DNA from: Novosphingobium percolationis | GTDB taxonomy: Bacteria > Pseudomonadota > Alphaproteobacteria > Sphingomonadales > Sphingomonadaceae | Length of the DNA: 64,000 bases | Assembly (NCBI RefSeq): GCF_020179425.1 | Contig: NZ_JAILYM010000005.1 | Span: forward strand, 186,001-250,000 | Direction: 5' to 3' | Part shown: one piece after another, positions 42,521 through 51,877 of the stretch | Layout of the letters: each line of letters begins with the position of its first letter | Numbering within the stretch: the first letter of the stretch is position 1 | Notes under the pieces: model-generated | Told to the model about the DNA's origin: nothing | Database searches by the model: none | The model's input: the letters and a program-made list of their open reading frames with translations, nothing else | Program-made: the position numbers and the translations under genes

Positions 42521-44671
42521 TTAGCCTTCCTTGCCGCCCTTTCTCAACCACCGATCGAGCCAGTGGAACACCGTCTGGTGCCATTGCAGCGAATTCCTGG
42601 GCTTGAGTACCCAGTGGTTCTCGTCGGGGAAGACCAGCAGTTCGCTCGGCACCTTCATCGTCTGCAGCGCGGTGAAGGCGGCCAGCCCCTGCGTGTAGGG
42701 GATGCGGAAGTCCTTCTCGCTGGTGATCACCAGCATCGGCGTCTTCCATTGGGCGACGTGGTTGACCGGGTTCCACTTCTCGAACGCGGCGGGATCCTGC
42801 ACGTAGTTCTTCTGGCCGTGTTCCCACTCGTCGAACCACAACTCTTCCGTCTCGAAAGCCATCGCACGCGCATCGAACACGCCGTCGTGCTGGACGATGC
42901 AGCGGAACTTGTCGGGCCAGTTCCCCTCGATCCAGTTCATCATGTAGCCGCCATAGGAGGCGCCCACCGCGCAGGCATTGTCGGCATCGATCTGGGCGTC
43001 GAGCGCGGCGGCGGCTGCGAAGCCCTTTTGCAGGTCTTCCAGCGGCTTGCCGCCCCAGTCGTTGTTGATCGCGTCGGTGAAGGCCTGCCCGTACCCGGTC
43101 GAGCCGTGGAAATCGACGGAGACCACGGCATAGCCCTGCGAGGCCCAGACGCGCGGGTTCCAGCGGTTTGACCACGAATCGTTGTACGACCCTTGAGGCC
43201 CGCCATGGACGTTGAGGATGCCGGGCAGCTTGCCCGACAGGCCCGCAGGCTTGGTGATCTGGCCCCACACGGTGTCGCCGTTCGCGCCCTTGAAGCTGAA
43301 GCGCTGCGTGGTGATCGGGGCGCGGGCGGCCAGCGTCGACGCGGCGAGGTCGGTCAGCGCGCGCGCCTTGCTGCCGGGCTTGCCGACATAGACTTCGGCG
43401 GGACCCTCGATCGAATCGCGGGTGAAGACGAAGCGCCCGTCCTTGAGCGGCGTGACGTTGCCGATTGCGCCCTCGCGGCCCTTGACGGGCGACAGGGCGA
43501 GGCGCGCGACCTTGCCGGTGGCGACGTCGATGCGGAAGACGGGGGTATCAAGCACGTCCTCGGCGGAGGCCAGCAGCGCCTTGCCGTCGGAGGTCCAGCG
43601 CAGCGCGCCGGCTGAGCGGTCCCAGCTTTCGGTCAGTGCGCGATTCTCGCCGGTCTTGAGGTTGAGCAGGTGCACGACCAGACGGTCGGCTTCGTACCCC
43701 GGTCGCGCCATGGCGGTATAGGCCAGCCACTGGCCATCGGGTGAGACGGCGGGGCCGGTGTCGGTCGCCTTGTTCGCCGCCGTCAGGTTCTTCGGCGCGG
43801 CACCATCCACTGGTGCCCACCACAGGTCGAGGTTGGTCGAACGCGGCTCGTCGCGATCTGCCTGGCGCGCGGCGTAGACCACGGCGCTGCCGTCGCTGGC
43901 CCACGCCACTTCGCCGCCATCGCCGAAGGGCTTGGTCGGGGCATCGCCCACCAGCCCGCCGTTTGCCGGATCGCCATCGAGCGCGCGGCCCGTGTCGGCA
44001 TTGACGCGGCCATCGTGACCGAGGGCGAAGGCGAAGATCCGGCTGTAGTTGCCCGGCGTTTCCCACGCATCCCAGTGCCGCACGAAGCCGGTGCCGTCCT
44101 TGTAGAGGCGGCCGGTGCCGGGACCGGGGAGGGTGGTGTTGCCGTCGTTGTCGCAACCTCCGAACGTGGGGCAGGTGCGCGCGATATCGCCCCAGACCGC
44201 GATGCGCTTGCCATCGGGGGACAGCTTGAAGCCGCTGACGTCAGCCTTGAACGTGGTGATGGCGGCCAGCACGGGCGTGGTCGAAGCAGGAGCGGCGATC
44301 TTCCAGACCTGCGTGCCTGCGTCCTTGCCGTCCTGCTTGCGGTCGGACAGCAGGTAGAGACTGCCATCGGGCGCGAAGGCGGGGTCGCTGGCCGAGCCAT
44401 CGACCGTGACCTGCCGCGCGGGCGCCTTGCCATCGAGCGGGCGGAGCCACAACTGGGTGCTGCGCTGGTAGCTGGCGGGATCGGTGACCGTCACCGTGTA
44501 GGCAACGAGCTTGCCATCGGGCGACACGGCCACGCCGCCAAGCCGGTTCAGCGTGACCAGATCCTGCGCGGAGAAGGGCGGCAGCGGTTGCTGTGCGGGG
44601 GCTGCGGCGACCGAAACGGGAGCGGCAAGGACGAGGGCAAGCGCGGCGCGCGACAGAAAACTGGTTTTCAT
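42521..44671 (-). CDS. S9 family prolyl oligopeptidase / acylaminoacyl peptidase-like
   Basis: A 716-residue exported serine peptidase. The signal peptide ends near AAPVSVAAAPA. A seven-bladed propeller (GVAVSPDGKLVAYT, KLSPDGKRIAVW and similar repeats) precedes the alpha/beta hydrolase domain. The nucleophile is GASYGGYMMNW near residue 572, the Asp is in SEKDFRIPYTQG near 653, and the His in DENHWVLKPRN near 684. Such S9C enzymes cleave short peptides or acylaminoacyl residues in the periplasm. It is the first gene before thioesterase and ferredoxin on the minus strand, possibly the same unit. Confidence 0.9.
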   Translation of the reverse strand: MKTSFLSRAALALVLAAPVSVAAAPAQQPLPPFSAQDLVTLNRLGGVAVSPDGKLVAYTVTVTDPASYQRSTQLWLRPLDGKAPARQVTVDGSASDPAFAPDGSLYLLSDRKQDGKDAGTQVWKIAAPASTTPVLAAITTFKADVSGFKLSPDGKRIAVWGDIARTCPTFGGCDNDGNTTLPGPGTGRLYKDGTGFVRHWDAWETPGNYSRIFAFALGHDGRVNADTGRALDGDPANGGLVGDAPTKPFGDGGEVAWASDGSAVVYAARQADRDEPRSTNLDLWWAPVDGAAPKNLTAANKATDTGPAVSPDGQWLAYTAMARPGYEADRLVVHLLNLKTGENRALTESWDRSAGALRWTSDGKALLASAEDVLDTPVFRIDVATGKVARLALSPVKGREGAIGNVTPLKDGRFVFTRDSIEGPAEVYVGKPGSKARALTDLAASTLAARAPITTQRFSFKGANGDTVWGQITKPAGLSGKLPGILNVHGGPQGSYNDSWSNRWNPRVWASQGYAVVSVDFHGSTGYGQAFTDAINNDWGGKPLEDLQKGFAAAAALDAQIDADNACAVGASYGGYMMNWIEGNWPDKFRCIVQHDGVFDARAMAFETEELWFDEWEHGQKNYVQDPAAFEKWNPVNHVAQWKTPMLVITSEKDFRIPYTQGLAAFTALQTMKVPSELLVFPDENHWVLKPRNSLQWHQTVFHWLDRWLRKGGKEG

Positions 44672-44738
44672 CGAAACCGGATAGGCGGTTCCGTCGGCAA
44701 TTTCCAGTCTGCGCGTTATCGTGCAAACGCTGGAATTG

Positions 44739-45203
44739 TCAGCCCTTCTTGCCGACGATCCGGGCGATCTCACTCGCCACCATGCGTTCCACCATCGGCG
44801 GCAGGTTCTTGTCGAGCCAATCGGCCAGCATCGGGCGCAGCATTTCGCGCACGAGGCCTTCGAGCGAGGTTTCGCCCGAGCGCACGATCTGCGGCTGGGC
44901 ACCGGGTTCGGACAGCATGGCGAGCGCCGCGAGCGAATCGCGCATCGAAGCGACGGTGGTTTCGGGAATCAGTGGCGAATCCGGCAGCGCGTCATGCGCG
45001 TCGTCCGCTTCGCGTTCCTCCGAAAGAATCTGGGCGGCGATCTCGGTGAGGTCAAGTACCTCGTGGGTCCGCGGGGCAGGCATGCTGGCCTGCGGCTCAA
45101 CACGCGGGCGCGTCTGAACCGCTTCGATCCGGTTATCGCGGGCGATCACCTTCTTGATCGATTCGAGGATTTCCTCGACCGAGGGTTCTCCAGCCTGACG
45201 CAT
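44739..45203 (-). CDS. popZ: PopZ-like polar organising protein (DUF2497)
   Basis: A 154-residue protein with the two parts of PopZ: a short N-terminal helix (GEPSVEEILESIKKVIARD) and a C-terminal oligomerisation region (LEGLVREMLRPMLADWLDKNLPPMVERMV). The acidic/proline linker is shorter than in Caulobacter. PopZ forms polar microdomains that hold ParB-parS and recruit cell-cycle proteins. The ATG at 45203 matches the usual start; one at 45224 would add MGHGIRI. parA, parB and parS are in the same window. It follows tolC and lies upstream of the S9 peptidase. Confidence 0.85.
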   Translation of the reverse strand: MRQAGEPSVEEILESIKKVIARDNRIEAVQTRPRVEPQASMPAPRTHEVLDLTEIAAQILSEEREADDAHDALPDSPLIPETTVASMRDSLAALAMLSEPGAQPQIVRSGETSLEGLVREMLRPMLADWLDKNLPPMVERMVASEIARIVGKKG

Positions 45204-45248
45204 GATCCGAATCCCGTGCCCCATATGCAGCGCCTGCGCGAATCCCCC

Positions 45249-46721
45249 TCAGGGCGCAGGTTGCGGCGGAATTGTCGCATCCTGTGCCGCAGAGTCAACG
45301 GTACGGGTTGCTACGGGCTTGGGCGCAGGGTCTTTGGCCCAGTCCCAGATCTTGCCCTTCACCCTGTCGTAGTTGACCTGCGGATCGTAGAGAACCGCGC
45401 TGTCGGGCCCGGCGTCGAGCGCCAGATCGCGGGCCTGCGCCTTGCCCATCGCCGCCAGCAGGTTGAAGCCTGCGACATAGGCGTTGCGCCGCGCGGCCAC
45501 CAACTGCACCTGCGCGCGCAGCAGTTCCTGCTCGGCATCAAGGATGTTGAGGATCGTGCGATTGCCCACGGTGTTTTCCGCACGCACGCCTTCAAGGCTG
45601 AGCGCGGCTGCTTCGACAGCGGTCTGGTTCATCGCGATGACGTCGTTCGCCGCCTTCCACGAGGTGTACGCCGAGCGCACCGTGGCGATGACCTCGCGCT
45701 CGATGGCGATCTCGCGCTCCATGGTCGAGCCCTCGATCGCCTGCGCCTGGCGCTCGCGCGCGGCGGGAAGACCGCCCTGAAACAGCGGAATCGAAGCCGA
45801 AATCCCGGCCTGCGCACTGCCGTAGTGGTTGGCCACGGTGCCCGGCGCGCTGCCGTTGACGGGCACCGAGTTGAGGTAGTTGTTGTAGCTCGTGCCCGTA
45901 AACACCGACAGGCGCGGCAGCCGGCCCGCGCCAGCGACGCGCACGTCGTAGGCGGCAGCCTTGCTGTCGAGCCGTGCGGCGGCAAGGTCGGGGTTGTTGG
46001 CGAGCGCGGCTTCCACCGCGTCCTCGGGCGAGGCGGGAAGCCCTGCCAGCGGCGGCGGTGGCGCCAGTTCCTGCGGCGCGCGGCCGACCACCTGGATATA
46101 GCGTTCGCGGCTGGAGACGAGGCTGGCTTCGGCCGTGCGCAGATCGCCGCGCGCGAGAGCAAGGCGCGAGTTCGACTGGGCGACGTCGGTGCGGGTCACG
46201 TCGCCGATCTCGTAGCGGTCACTGGTGGCCTTGAGGTTGACCTCGAGCACCTGGACGTTGCTGCGGTTGAGCCCGACGATCGCCTGATCGCGGATCACGT
46301 CCATGTAAGTGGCGACCACTTGCGCGAAGACGCCGCTTTCGACGCCGCGCAGGTCGGCCTGCCCCGCTTCGACACGGACCTTGGCGGCGCGGATCGAGTT
46401 CCGGATCGCTCCGCCCGCATAGACCGGCAGCCCGAGGTTGGCGCCTGCCGACAGCACGCGATCGGGCGTGAAGCCGGGCGAGGCGCTCTTTTCCAGGTTC
46501 TCGGTATAGCTCGCCGTGCCCGAAAGGCTGGGCAGCGCGGCAGACTTCGCGATCGGCACGCCTTCATCCGTGGCGCGCTGGTTGGCACGCGCGGCCTGAA
46601 GGGTCGGGTTGGTCTGGTAGGCGGTGACGAGCGCCGAACGCAGGTCGTCGGCCATGGCGGGCGCGGCAAGCGCCGCGATCGCGCCGGCCAGCAGGCTTGC
46701 GCGCAGCGTCAGACGTTTCAT
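45249..46721 (-). CDS. tolC: TolC family outer-membrane channel
   Basis: A 490-residue outer-membrane efflux/secretion protein. The signal peptide (ASLLAGAIAALAAPAMADD) is followed by two OEP repeats: coiled coils with RGVESGVFAQVVATYMDVIRDQ and VGNRTILNILDAEQELLRAQV, the latter a hallmark of TolC-type exporters. The barrel region has SYTENLEKS-type strands. TolC-family proteins connect with RND, MFS or type I systems; the serralysin at 5198 would need such a channel, but the partnership is inference. It lies 5 nt after the Pcm-like gene, so the two are in one operon. Confidence 0.92.
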   Translation of the reverse strand: MKRLTLRASLLAGAIAALAAPAMADDLRSALVTAYQTNPTLQAARANQRATDEGVPIAKSAALPSLSGTASYTENLEKSASPGFTPDRVLSAGANLGLPVYAGGAIRNSIRAAKVRVEAGQADLRGVESGVFAQVVATYMDVIRDQAIVGLNRSNVQVLEVNLKATSDRYEIGDVTRTDVAQSNSRLALARGDLRTAEASLVSSRERYIQVVGRAPQELAPPPPLAGLPASPEDAVEAALANNPDLAAARLDSKAAAYDVRVAGAGRLPRLSVFTGTSYNNYLNSVPVNGSAPGTVANHYGSAQAGISASIPLFQGGLPAARERQAQAIEGSTMEREIAIEREVIATVRSAYTSWKAANDVIAMNQTAVEAAALSLEGVRAENTVGNRTILNILDAEQELLRAQVQLVAARRNAYVAGFNLLAAMGKAQARDLALDAGPDSAVLYDPQVNYDRVKGKIWDWAKDPAPKPVATRTVDSAAQDATIPPQPAP

Positions 46722-46726
46722 GGGCG

Positions 46727-47323
46727 TCAGAAGCTCCACTTGGCCGGGGCGGCGTATTCGGGAATCGCGGCAAAATCGGCTTCGGCCAGCGTGGTGAACA
46801 CCAGCTTGCCCGCGACCTTGCGGCCCAGCGCCAGACGGGTGACGCCACGTTCGACCAGGCCGGTCACGACGCGGCCCTCGGGGGCCAGCGCCGCCGCCAG
46901 CGCGGCGGGCAAGACTTCAAGCGCGCCATCGACGAGGATCAGGCTGAACGTACCCTGCGCGGCCCAGTCGTCGTCCGGCGCTGCGGTGGCGACGCTGGCG
47001 GCGAGCTTGCCCGCCAGCGCGGCGAGGTAGGCACACGCCTTGCCGATCACCAGCACGCTGTCGGTCGGCACCACTTCGGCGGCGGTCAGCATCTGGCCGT
47101 GCGTGAGGGCTGGCGCGAGAACCGAACCATCGCCCAGCGGCACCGCGCGATCCACATAGGCGACGGCGCGGCGGCCCGCGGGCACGAAGTCCTCGCGCGC
47201 CACGGAATCGAACGCTGTCAGGATGGCGGGATCGTTCACGCCGCTGACGCGCAGCTGGCTGTCGATCATCGCGCGACGCGCCTGCGCCATTTCGCTGGGC
47301 CCACGTTCTTCCACCAAGGTCAT
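46727..47323 (-). CDS. Protein-L-isoaspartate methyltransferase-like protein, degenerate SAM motif
   Basis: A 198-residue member of the PIMT/Pcm superfamily. The N-terminus RRAMIDSQLRVSGVNDPAIL and the REDFVP segment are family marks. The SAM motif I, normally GxGxGY, reads VLVIGKACAYLAAL, and the catalytic TISQP loop is replaced by LAPALTHGQM. It is shorter than active PIMT. It could be a non-catalytic relative; pcm-tolC pairs are common in sphingomonads, so the change may be ancestral. GAGGG 8 nt before the ATG at 47323 supports this start. The 170-nt gap upstream probably holds its promoter and that of fumarase. Confidence 0.75.
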   Translation of the reverse strand: MTLVEERGPSEMAQARRAMIDSQLRVSGVNDPAILTAFDSVAREDFVPAGRRAVAYVDRAVPLGDGSVLAPALTHGQMLTAAEVVPTDSVLVIGKACAYLAALAGKLAASVATAAPDDDWAAQGTFSLILVDGALEVLPAALAAALAPEGRVVTGLVERGVTRLALGRKVAGKLVFTTLAEADFAAIPEYAAPAKWSF

Positions 47324-47493
47324 GCCATTTCCCTCAATCGCCGCCCGCGCATCGTCATGCGGTGCAGTCTATGACGTTGTATTGCCATGCACTGCGGGCG
47401 GTTCAATCCATGTTGCGACGGCCTGTAGAATATCACTGATGCTGCGCCAAGCGCTTTGCACGTCGCCGATCGGCGCGTAAGGGGCCTTCATCG

Positions 47494-49041
47494 ATGGACA
47501 ACGAGGGAGTCTGCGCCGTGGGCGAGATGGTGACGATCCGGGAAGCCGACCTGATCGAGAGCGTGGCCGATGCGCTGCAATATATCAGCTACTTCCACCC
47601 GATGGACTACATCCGCGCGCTGGGCGAGGCCTACAAGGCCGAGCAGGGCCCCGCGGCCAAGGATGCCATCGCGCAGATCCTGACCAACAGCCGGATGTGC
47701 GCCGAAGGCCACCGCCCGATCTGCCAGGACACCGGCATCGTCAACGTCTTCATCGAATGGGGCCAGGACTGCCGCCTCGAATCCGACCTGTCCTTGCAGG
47801 AAGTCGTCGATGAAGGCGTGCGCCGGGCCTACAACAATGCGGACAACAAGCTGCGCGCCTCGGTGCTGGCCGACCCAGCGTTCACCCGCCGCAACACCCG
47901 CGACAACACGCCCTGCGTGCTCCATGTCGACATGGTCAAGGGCAACAAGGTGACGGTCGATGTCGCGGCCAAGGGCGGCGGCAGCGAGAACAAGTCCAAG
48001 TTCAAGATGATGAACCCGTCTGAGAACATCGTCGACTGGGTGGTCGAGATGCTGCCCCAGATGGGCGCGGGCTGGTGCCCGCCGGGCATGCTCGGCATCG
48101 GCATCGGCGGCACCGCCGAACACTGCGTGCTCCTCGCCAAGAAGGCGCTGATGGAGCCGATCGACATGGCCCAGCTCAAGAAGCGCGGCCCCCAGACCGA
48201 CATCGAGCGCATGCGCATCGAGATCTTCGACAAGGTCAATGCCCTCGGCATCGGCGCGCAGGGCCTTGGCGGCCTGTCGACCATCCTCGACGTCAAGATC
48301 ATGGACGCGCCCTGCCACGCCGCGGGCAAGCCGGTGGCGATGATCCCCAACTGCGCCGCCACCCGCCACGCGCATTTCACGCTCGATGGCTCGGGCCCGT
48401 CGTATCTCGAACGGCCCAAGCTCGACGAATGGCCCGAAGTCCACTGGGCGCCCGATTCGGCGGCCAAGCGCGTCGATCTCGACACGCTGACGCAGGACCA
48501 GGTGCAGGGCTGGAAGGCGGGCGACCGCCTGCTGCTCAACGGCAAGATGCTGACGGGTCGCGATGCCGCGCACAAGCGCATCAAGGACATGCTGGCCAAG
48601 GGTGAAGAGCTGCCCGTCGATTTCAAGGGCCGCGTGATCTATTACGTCGGCCCGGTCGACCCGGTGCGCGAGGAAGTGGTCGGCCCGGCTGGCCCCACCA
48701 CCGCCACGCGCATGGACAGCTTCTCCGACCAGATGCTCGACCTCGGCCTGCTGGCCAGCGTCGGCAAGGCCGAACGTGGCCCCGCCGCCACGCAGTCGAT
48801 CGCCAACCACAAGTCGGCCTACCTGATGGCCGTGGGCGGCGCGGCCTACCTCGTCGCGCGCGCGATCAAGCAGGCCAAGGTCGTCGGCTTCGAAGACCTC
48901 GGCATGGAAGCGATCTACGAATTCACCGTGGAAGACATGCCGGTGACCGTGGCCGTCGACAGCGAAGGCCAGAACGTCCACCAGCTTGCCCCGCTGGTGT
49001 GGAAGAAGAAGATCGCCGACGAGCACCTGCTCCCGGCCTGA
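47494..49041 (+). CDS. fumA: Fumarate hydratase, class I (iron-sulfur)
   Basis: A 515-residue [4Fe-4S] fumarase of the TCA cycle, fused alpha and beta parts in one chain. Cluster cysteines are expected in PICQDTGIVNVF, WCPPGMLGIGIGGTAEH and IPNCAATRH. The C-terminal beta domain has GRVIYYVGPVDPV, GPTTATRMDSFSDQML and the end DEHLLPA. The family is oxygen-sensitive and often paired with a class II FumC, which is not here. An AAGGGG lies upstream of the ATG at 47494; an internal ATG (VTIREAD) is less likely. It could also be used as mesaconase, but fumarase is the default. Confidence 0.93.
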   Translation: MDNEGVCAVGEMVTIREADLIESVADALQYISYFHPMDYIRALGEAYKAEQGPAAKDAIAQILTNSRMCAEGHRPICQDTGIVNVFIEWGQDCRLESDLSLQEVVDEGVRRAYNNADNKLRASVLADPAFTRRNTRDNTPCVLHVDMVKGNKVTVDVAAKGGGSENKSKFKMMNPSENIVDWVVEMLPQMGAGWCPPGMLGIGIGGTAEHCVLLAKKALMEPIDMAQLKKRGPQTDIERMRIEIFDKVNALGIGAQGLGGLSTILDVKIMDAPCHAAGKPVAMIPNCAATRHAHFTLDGSGPSYLERPKLDEWPEVHWAPDSAAKRVDLDTLTQDQVQGWKAGDRLLLNGKMLTGRDAAHKRIKDMLAKGEELPVDFKGRVIYYVGPVDPVREEVVGPAGPTTATRMDSFSDQMLDLGLLASVGKAERGPAATQSIANHKSAYLMAVGGAAYLVARAIKQAKVVGFEDLGMEAIYEFTVEDMPVTVAVDSEGQNVHQLAPLVWKKKIADEHLLPA

Positions 49042-49152
49042 TGGGTAACGGAACGGCGGCGCCATTCAGGGGCCGCCGATTCCACCAACGGCCGAATCCG
49101 TTCGACCGGGCGCGCTGGCCTTGGCGCGGAATTGCGGTGTAGAACGCCGCCA

Positions 49153-50973
49153 ATGGCCACTGCCCCTGCTTATTCCCCGGAAGACCCGGACATCGCGCCT
49201 GCGCGTCCGCACGTGCCCGCGCGCCAGGTGGTGATGTCGGCCATTGCGCTGTGGCTGTGCTATTTCGCGCTGATCACGCTGCGCGGTCTGGTGGTCGAAC
49301 TCGGCGAATTTCAGGAACTGCTGTGGCGCCGCGCGCTGGTCACGCTGGCGGGCATCGCGGTGACGTTGCTGGTCTGGCCGGTCCTGCGCCGTTTCGACGG
49401 GCGCAGCATCGGATTGCGCGTCGCCGCGTCGCTGGTGCTGATGCTGCCCGCCGCGCTGGCGCTGGCGGTGGTCAACCAGAAGGCCTTCGCGCCGGTCGAA
49501 CAGCGTATGGTGGAGCGCATGGCCAAGGACGAGGCACTGCGTGCTGCCATGCCGCCGCCCGCAGCCACGGCATCGCCCACGTCCACGCCCGCGCCGGACC
49601 CTGTCCAGCCGATTCCCGGCGTGCGTATCCGCCATGATGTCTCGGGCAACGTGCTGATCGACGTGCCCGACCCCCTCCCGGCACCGCCACCCGCGCCCAC
49701 GCGCGTCGTCCCGCCGGAACCGCCCGCGCCGCCTGCTCCGCCAGCCCTGCCGCACGATCCCGTGCCAGTGATCCGCGACCGCGCGGATGGCAGCTCGGAA
49801 ATGCTCGCGCCCGGCGGCGTGGTCATCCGGCGCAACGCCGATGGCACCGCGCAGATCCGCGCGGGCGGCATGGTGGTGCAGGTCGATGGCGAAGATGCCG
49901 AGGGCATCGCGCGCGAGTTGGAAGACGCCCGCCGCCAGATGCGCGAAGGGGAGGAGGCCCGCCGCGCTGCGATGGCGGAAGCGCGCCGTTCGATGGCCGA
50001 AGCAGGCATCCCGGTGCCGCCTGCCGAGCCTGCGCCGGACAAGCCCAGGGTGAAGGCGAAAGCGGCGCCGGTGGCCAAGATGTCCGAAGCGCGCCACGTC
50101 GCTGCCATGCCCGCGCCGCAGCCTGCGCCGCGACCCGCCCAGCAGCCCGCCCCGAACCCTGTGCCATCGCCCACCGCGAGTGCGTCGGAAGCCGCCCCCG
50201 CGCACGTCCGCATCATCCGCAAGGCGGTGGAAGACGAAGGCCTGTGGCGGCAGCTTACCGACGTTGCGCTCGGGCGCTATTTCCTGCTGATCGCGTGGGC
50301 CGCGCTCTATCTCGCGCTCGGCAATGGCGAAATGGCGCGCGCCGCCGAACGCCGCGAAGGCGAATACCGCCGCGCGGCCAAGGCGGCGGAACTGCGATCC
50401 CTGCGCTATCAGGTGAACCCGCACTTCCTGTTCAACACGCTCAATTCGCTGTCGGCGCTGGTCATGGTCGGGCGCAGCGAACAGGCCGAGCGGATGATCC
50501 AGACGATCTCCAGCTTCTATCGCCACAGTCTTGCCAGCGACCCCACCTCGGACGTGCCATTGTCGGACGAGATCGCTTTGCAGCGCCACTATCTCGAGAT
50601 CGAGGCGGTGCGGTTCCCGGAACGGCTGCGCACCGAATTCGACGTGCCCGATGCGCTGTTGACCGCGTGCGTTCCCGGCATGATCCTGCAGCCGCTGGTC
50701 GAAAATTCGATCAAGTATGCCGTGTCGGCCAGCACCCGGCCTGTCACCATCCGCATCGCCGCGCGCGAAGCCGAAGGGTTGCTGGTGTTGACCGTGGCCG
50801 ATGACGGGCCGGGCAAGGTCGGCGAATCGGGCAGCACCGGCATCGGCCTGGGCAACGTGCGCCAGCGCCTCGCCGCACGCTTCGGGGATCGCGCCAGCGT
50901 CGAAAGCGGCGCCTTGCCCGCCGGGGGATACGCTACCGTCCTGACGCTACCCGTGATACGCCACGCGTGTTGA
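49153..50973 (+). CDS. LytS/AlgZ-family sensor histidine kinase with large Pro/Ala-rich insert
   Basis: A 606-residue kinase. Three helices lie at residues 24-48, 61-78 and 86-108. A 260-residue insert follows (110-370), rich in Pro and Ala. It contains short beta-like repeats (GVRIRHDVSGNVLIDV, GGVVIRRNADGTAQIRAGG) and a charged helix (ELEDARRQMREGEEARRAAM). A fourth helix (376-392) precedes the kinase core: YQVNPHFLFNTLNSLSAL with phospho-acceptor His424, ILQPLVENSIKYA, and the G boxes ADDGPGKVG and GIGLGNVRQRL. The insert is not part of ordinary LytS kinases. The LytTR regulator gene follows 24 nt later and is its probable partner. Confidence 0.87.
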   Translation: MATAPAYSPEDPDIAPARPHVPARQVVMSAIALWLCYFALITLRGLVVELGEFQELLWRRALVTLAGIAVTLLVWPVLRRFDGRSIGLRVAASLVLMLPAALALAVVNQKAFAPVEQRMVERMAKDEALRAAMPPPAATASPTSTPAPDPVQPIPGVRIRHDVSGNVLIDVPDPLPAPPPAPTRVVPPEPPAPPAPPALPHDPVPVIRDRADGSSEMLAPGGVVIRRNADGTAQIRAGGMVVQVDGEDAEGIARELEDARRQMREGEEARRAAMAEARRSMAEAGIPVPPAEPAPDKPRVKAKAAPVAKMSEARHVAAMPAPQPAPRPAQQPAPNPVPSPTASASEAAPAHVRIIRKAVEDEGLWRQLTDVALGRYFLLIAWAALYLALGNGEMARAAERREGEYRRAAKAAELRSLRYQVNPHFLFNTLNSLSALVMVGRSEQAERMIQTISSFYRHSLASDPTSDVPLSDEIALQRHYLEIEAVRFPERLRTEFDVPDALLTACVPGMILQPLVENSIKYAVSASTRPVTIRIAAREAEGLLVLTVADDGPGKVGESGSTGIGLGNVRQRLAARFGDRASVESGALPAGGYATVLTLPVIRHAC

Positions 50974-50997
50974 TGATTCAGAGGCTTGGGGGAAATC

Positions 50998-51732
50998 TTG
51001 CGCACGCTGATCGTGGATGACGAACCGCTCGCGGTCGAACGGATGCAGATCCTCGCCGCGCGCATTCCCGTGCTGCAGGTGGTCGGCACGGCCAGCGATG
51101 GGGCACAGGCGCTACGCCTTGCCGAAGCGCTGACGCCCGATCTCGTCCTGCTCGACATGACCATGCCCGAAGTCGATGGCCTGTCGGTGGCGCGCGCGCT
51201 GGCCGATCGGCCGGGCAAGCCCGCCGTGGTCTTCGTCACCGCACACGATCACTTTGCGGTAGAGGCTTTCGATCTCGATGCGGTGGACTACGTGCTCAAG
51301 CCCGTGGCGCAGGACCGGCTCGAACGGGCGGTGGAGCGCGCGCAGGAGCGTCTTGCCGCCCGGCGCCCCGCCGACGTTGCGCCGCCACCTGCCAAAAGCG
51401 AGTGGATCGAGGAGTTCTGGGTGCCGCATCGCAGCGAACTGGTGCGGATCGCCGCAGCGGATCTCGATCGCGTCGATGCCGAGCGGGATTATGTCCGCCT
51501 GCACGTGGGCGAACGGTCCTACCTGATGCTCCACACCATTCAGGGGCTTGAGGACCGGCTCGATCCCGAACGCTTCATCCGCCTGCACCGCTCGACCATC
51601 GTGCGGCGCGACCGGATCGCCGGGCTGCGTCACGATGGGCTAGGCGTATGGTCGGCGGAACTGGTCGATGGCGCCATGCTGCGAATCGGACGCACCTATC
51701 TGCAACGCGCCAAGGCGATGGCGGGACGCTGA
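50998..51732 (+). CDS. LytTR-domain response regulator
   Basis: A 244-residue two-domain regulator. The receiver domain has the acidic pocket VDDEPLA, phospho-acceptor in VLLDMTMPEVDG and the Lys in YVLKPV. The C-terminal LytTR DNA-binding domain contains VDAERDYVRLHVGERSYLM and RFIRLHRSTIVRRDRI. A TTG start at 50998 gives the standard MRTLIVDDEP N-terminus and sits 6 nt after GGGGGAAA; a TTG at 50986 is in frame but has no spacing for a ribosome site. It is the partner of the adjacent LytS kinase. Confidence 0.9.
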   Translation: MRTLIVDDEPLAVERMQILAARIPVLQVVGTASDGAQALRLAEALTPDLVLLDMTMPEVDGLSVARALADRPGKPAVVFVTAHDHFAVEAFDLDAVDYVLKPVAQDRLERAVERAQERLAARRPADVAPPPAKSEWIEEFWVPHRSELVRIAAADLDRVDAERDYVRLHVGERSYLMLHTIQGLEDRLDPERFIRLHRSTIVRRDRIAGLRHDGLGVWSAELVDGAMLRIGRTYLQRAKAMAGR

Positions 51733-51877
51733 GCGAAGCATTCGATTGCGACCGGCATTTCTCATACAGAAACCGAAACGTTAGGTAACGGCTCGGCAAG
51801 ATTCCCTATACTACAATGATTTCAGCCGGTTCGAGCGCGACGCCGGCGAGTTGTGGATCGCGCCGGGGGACGTGGGC

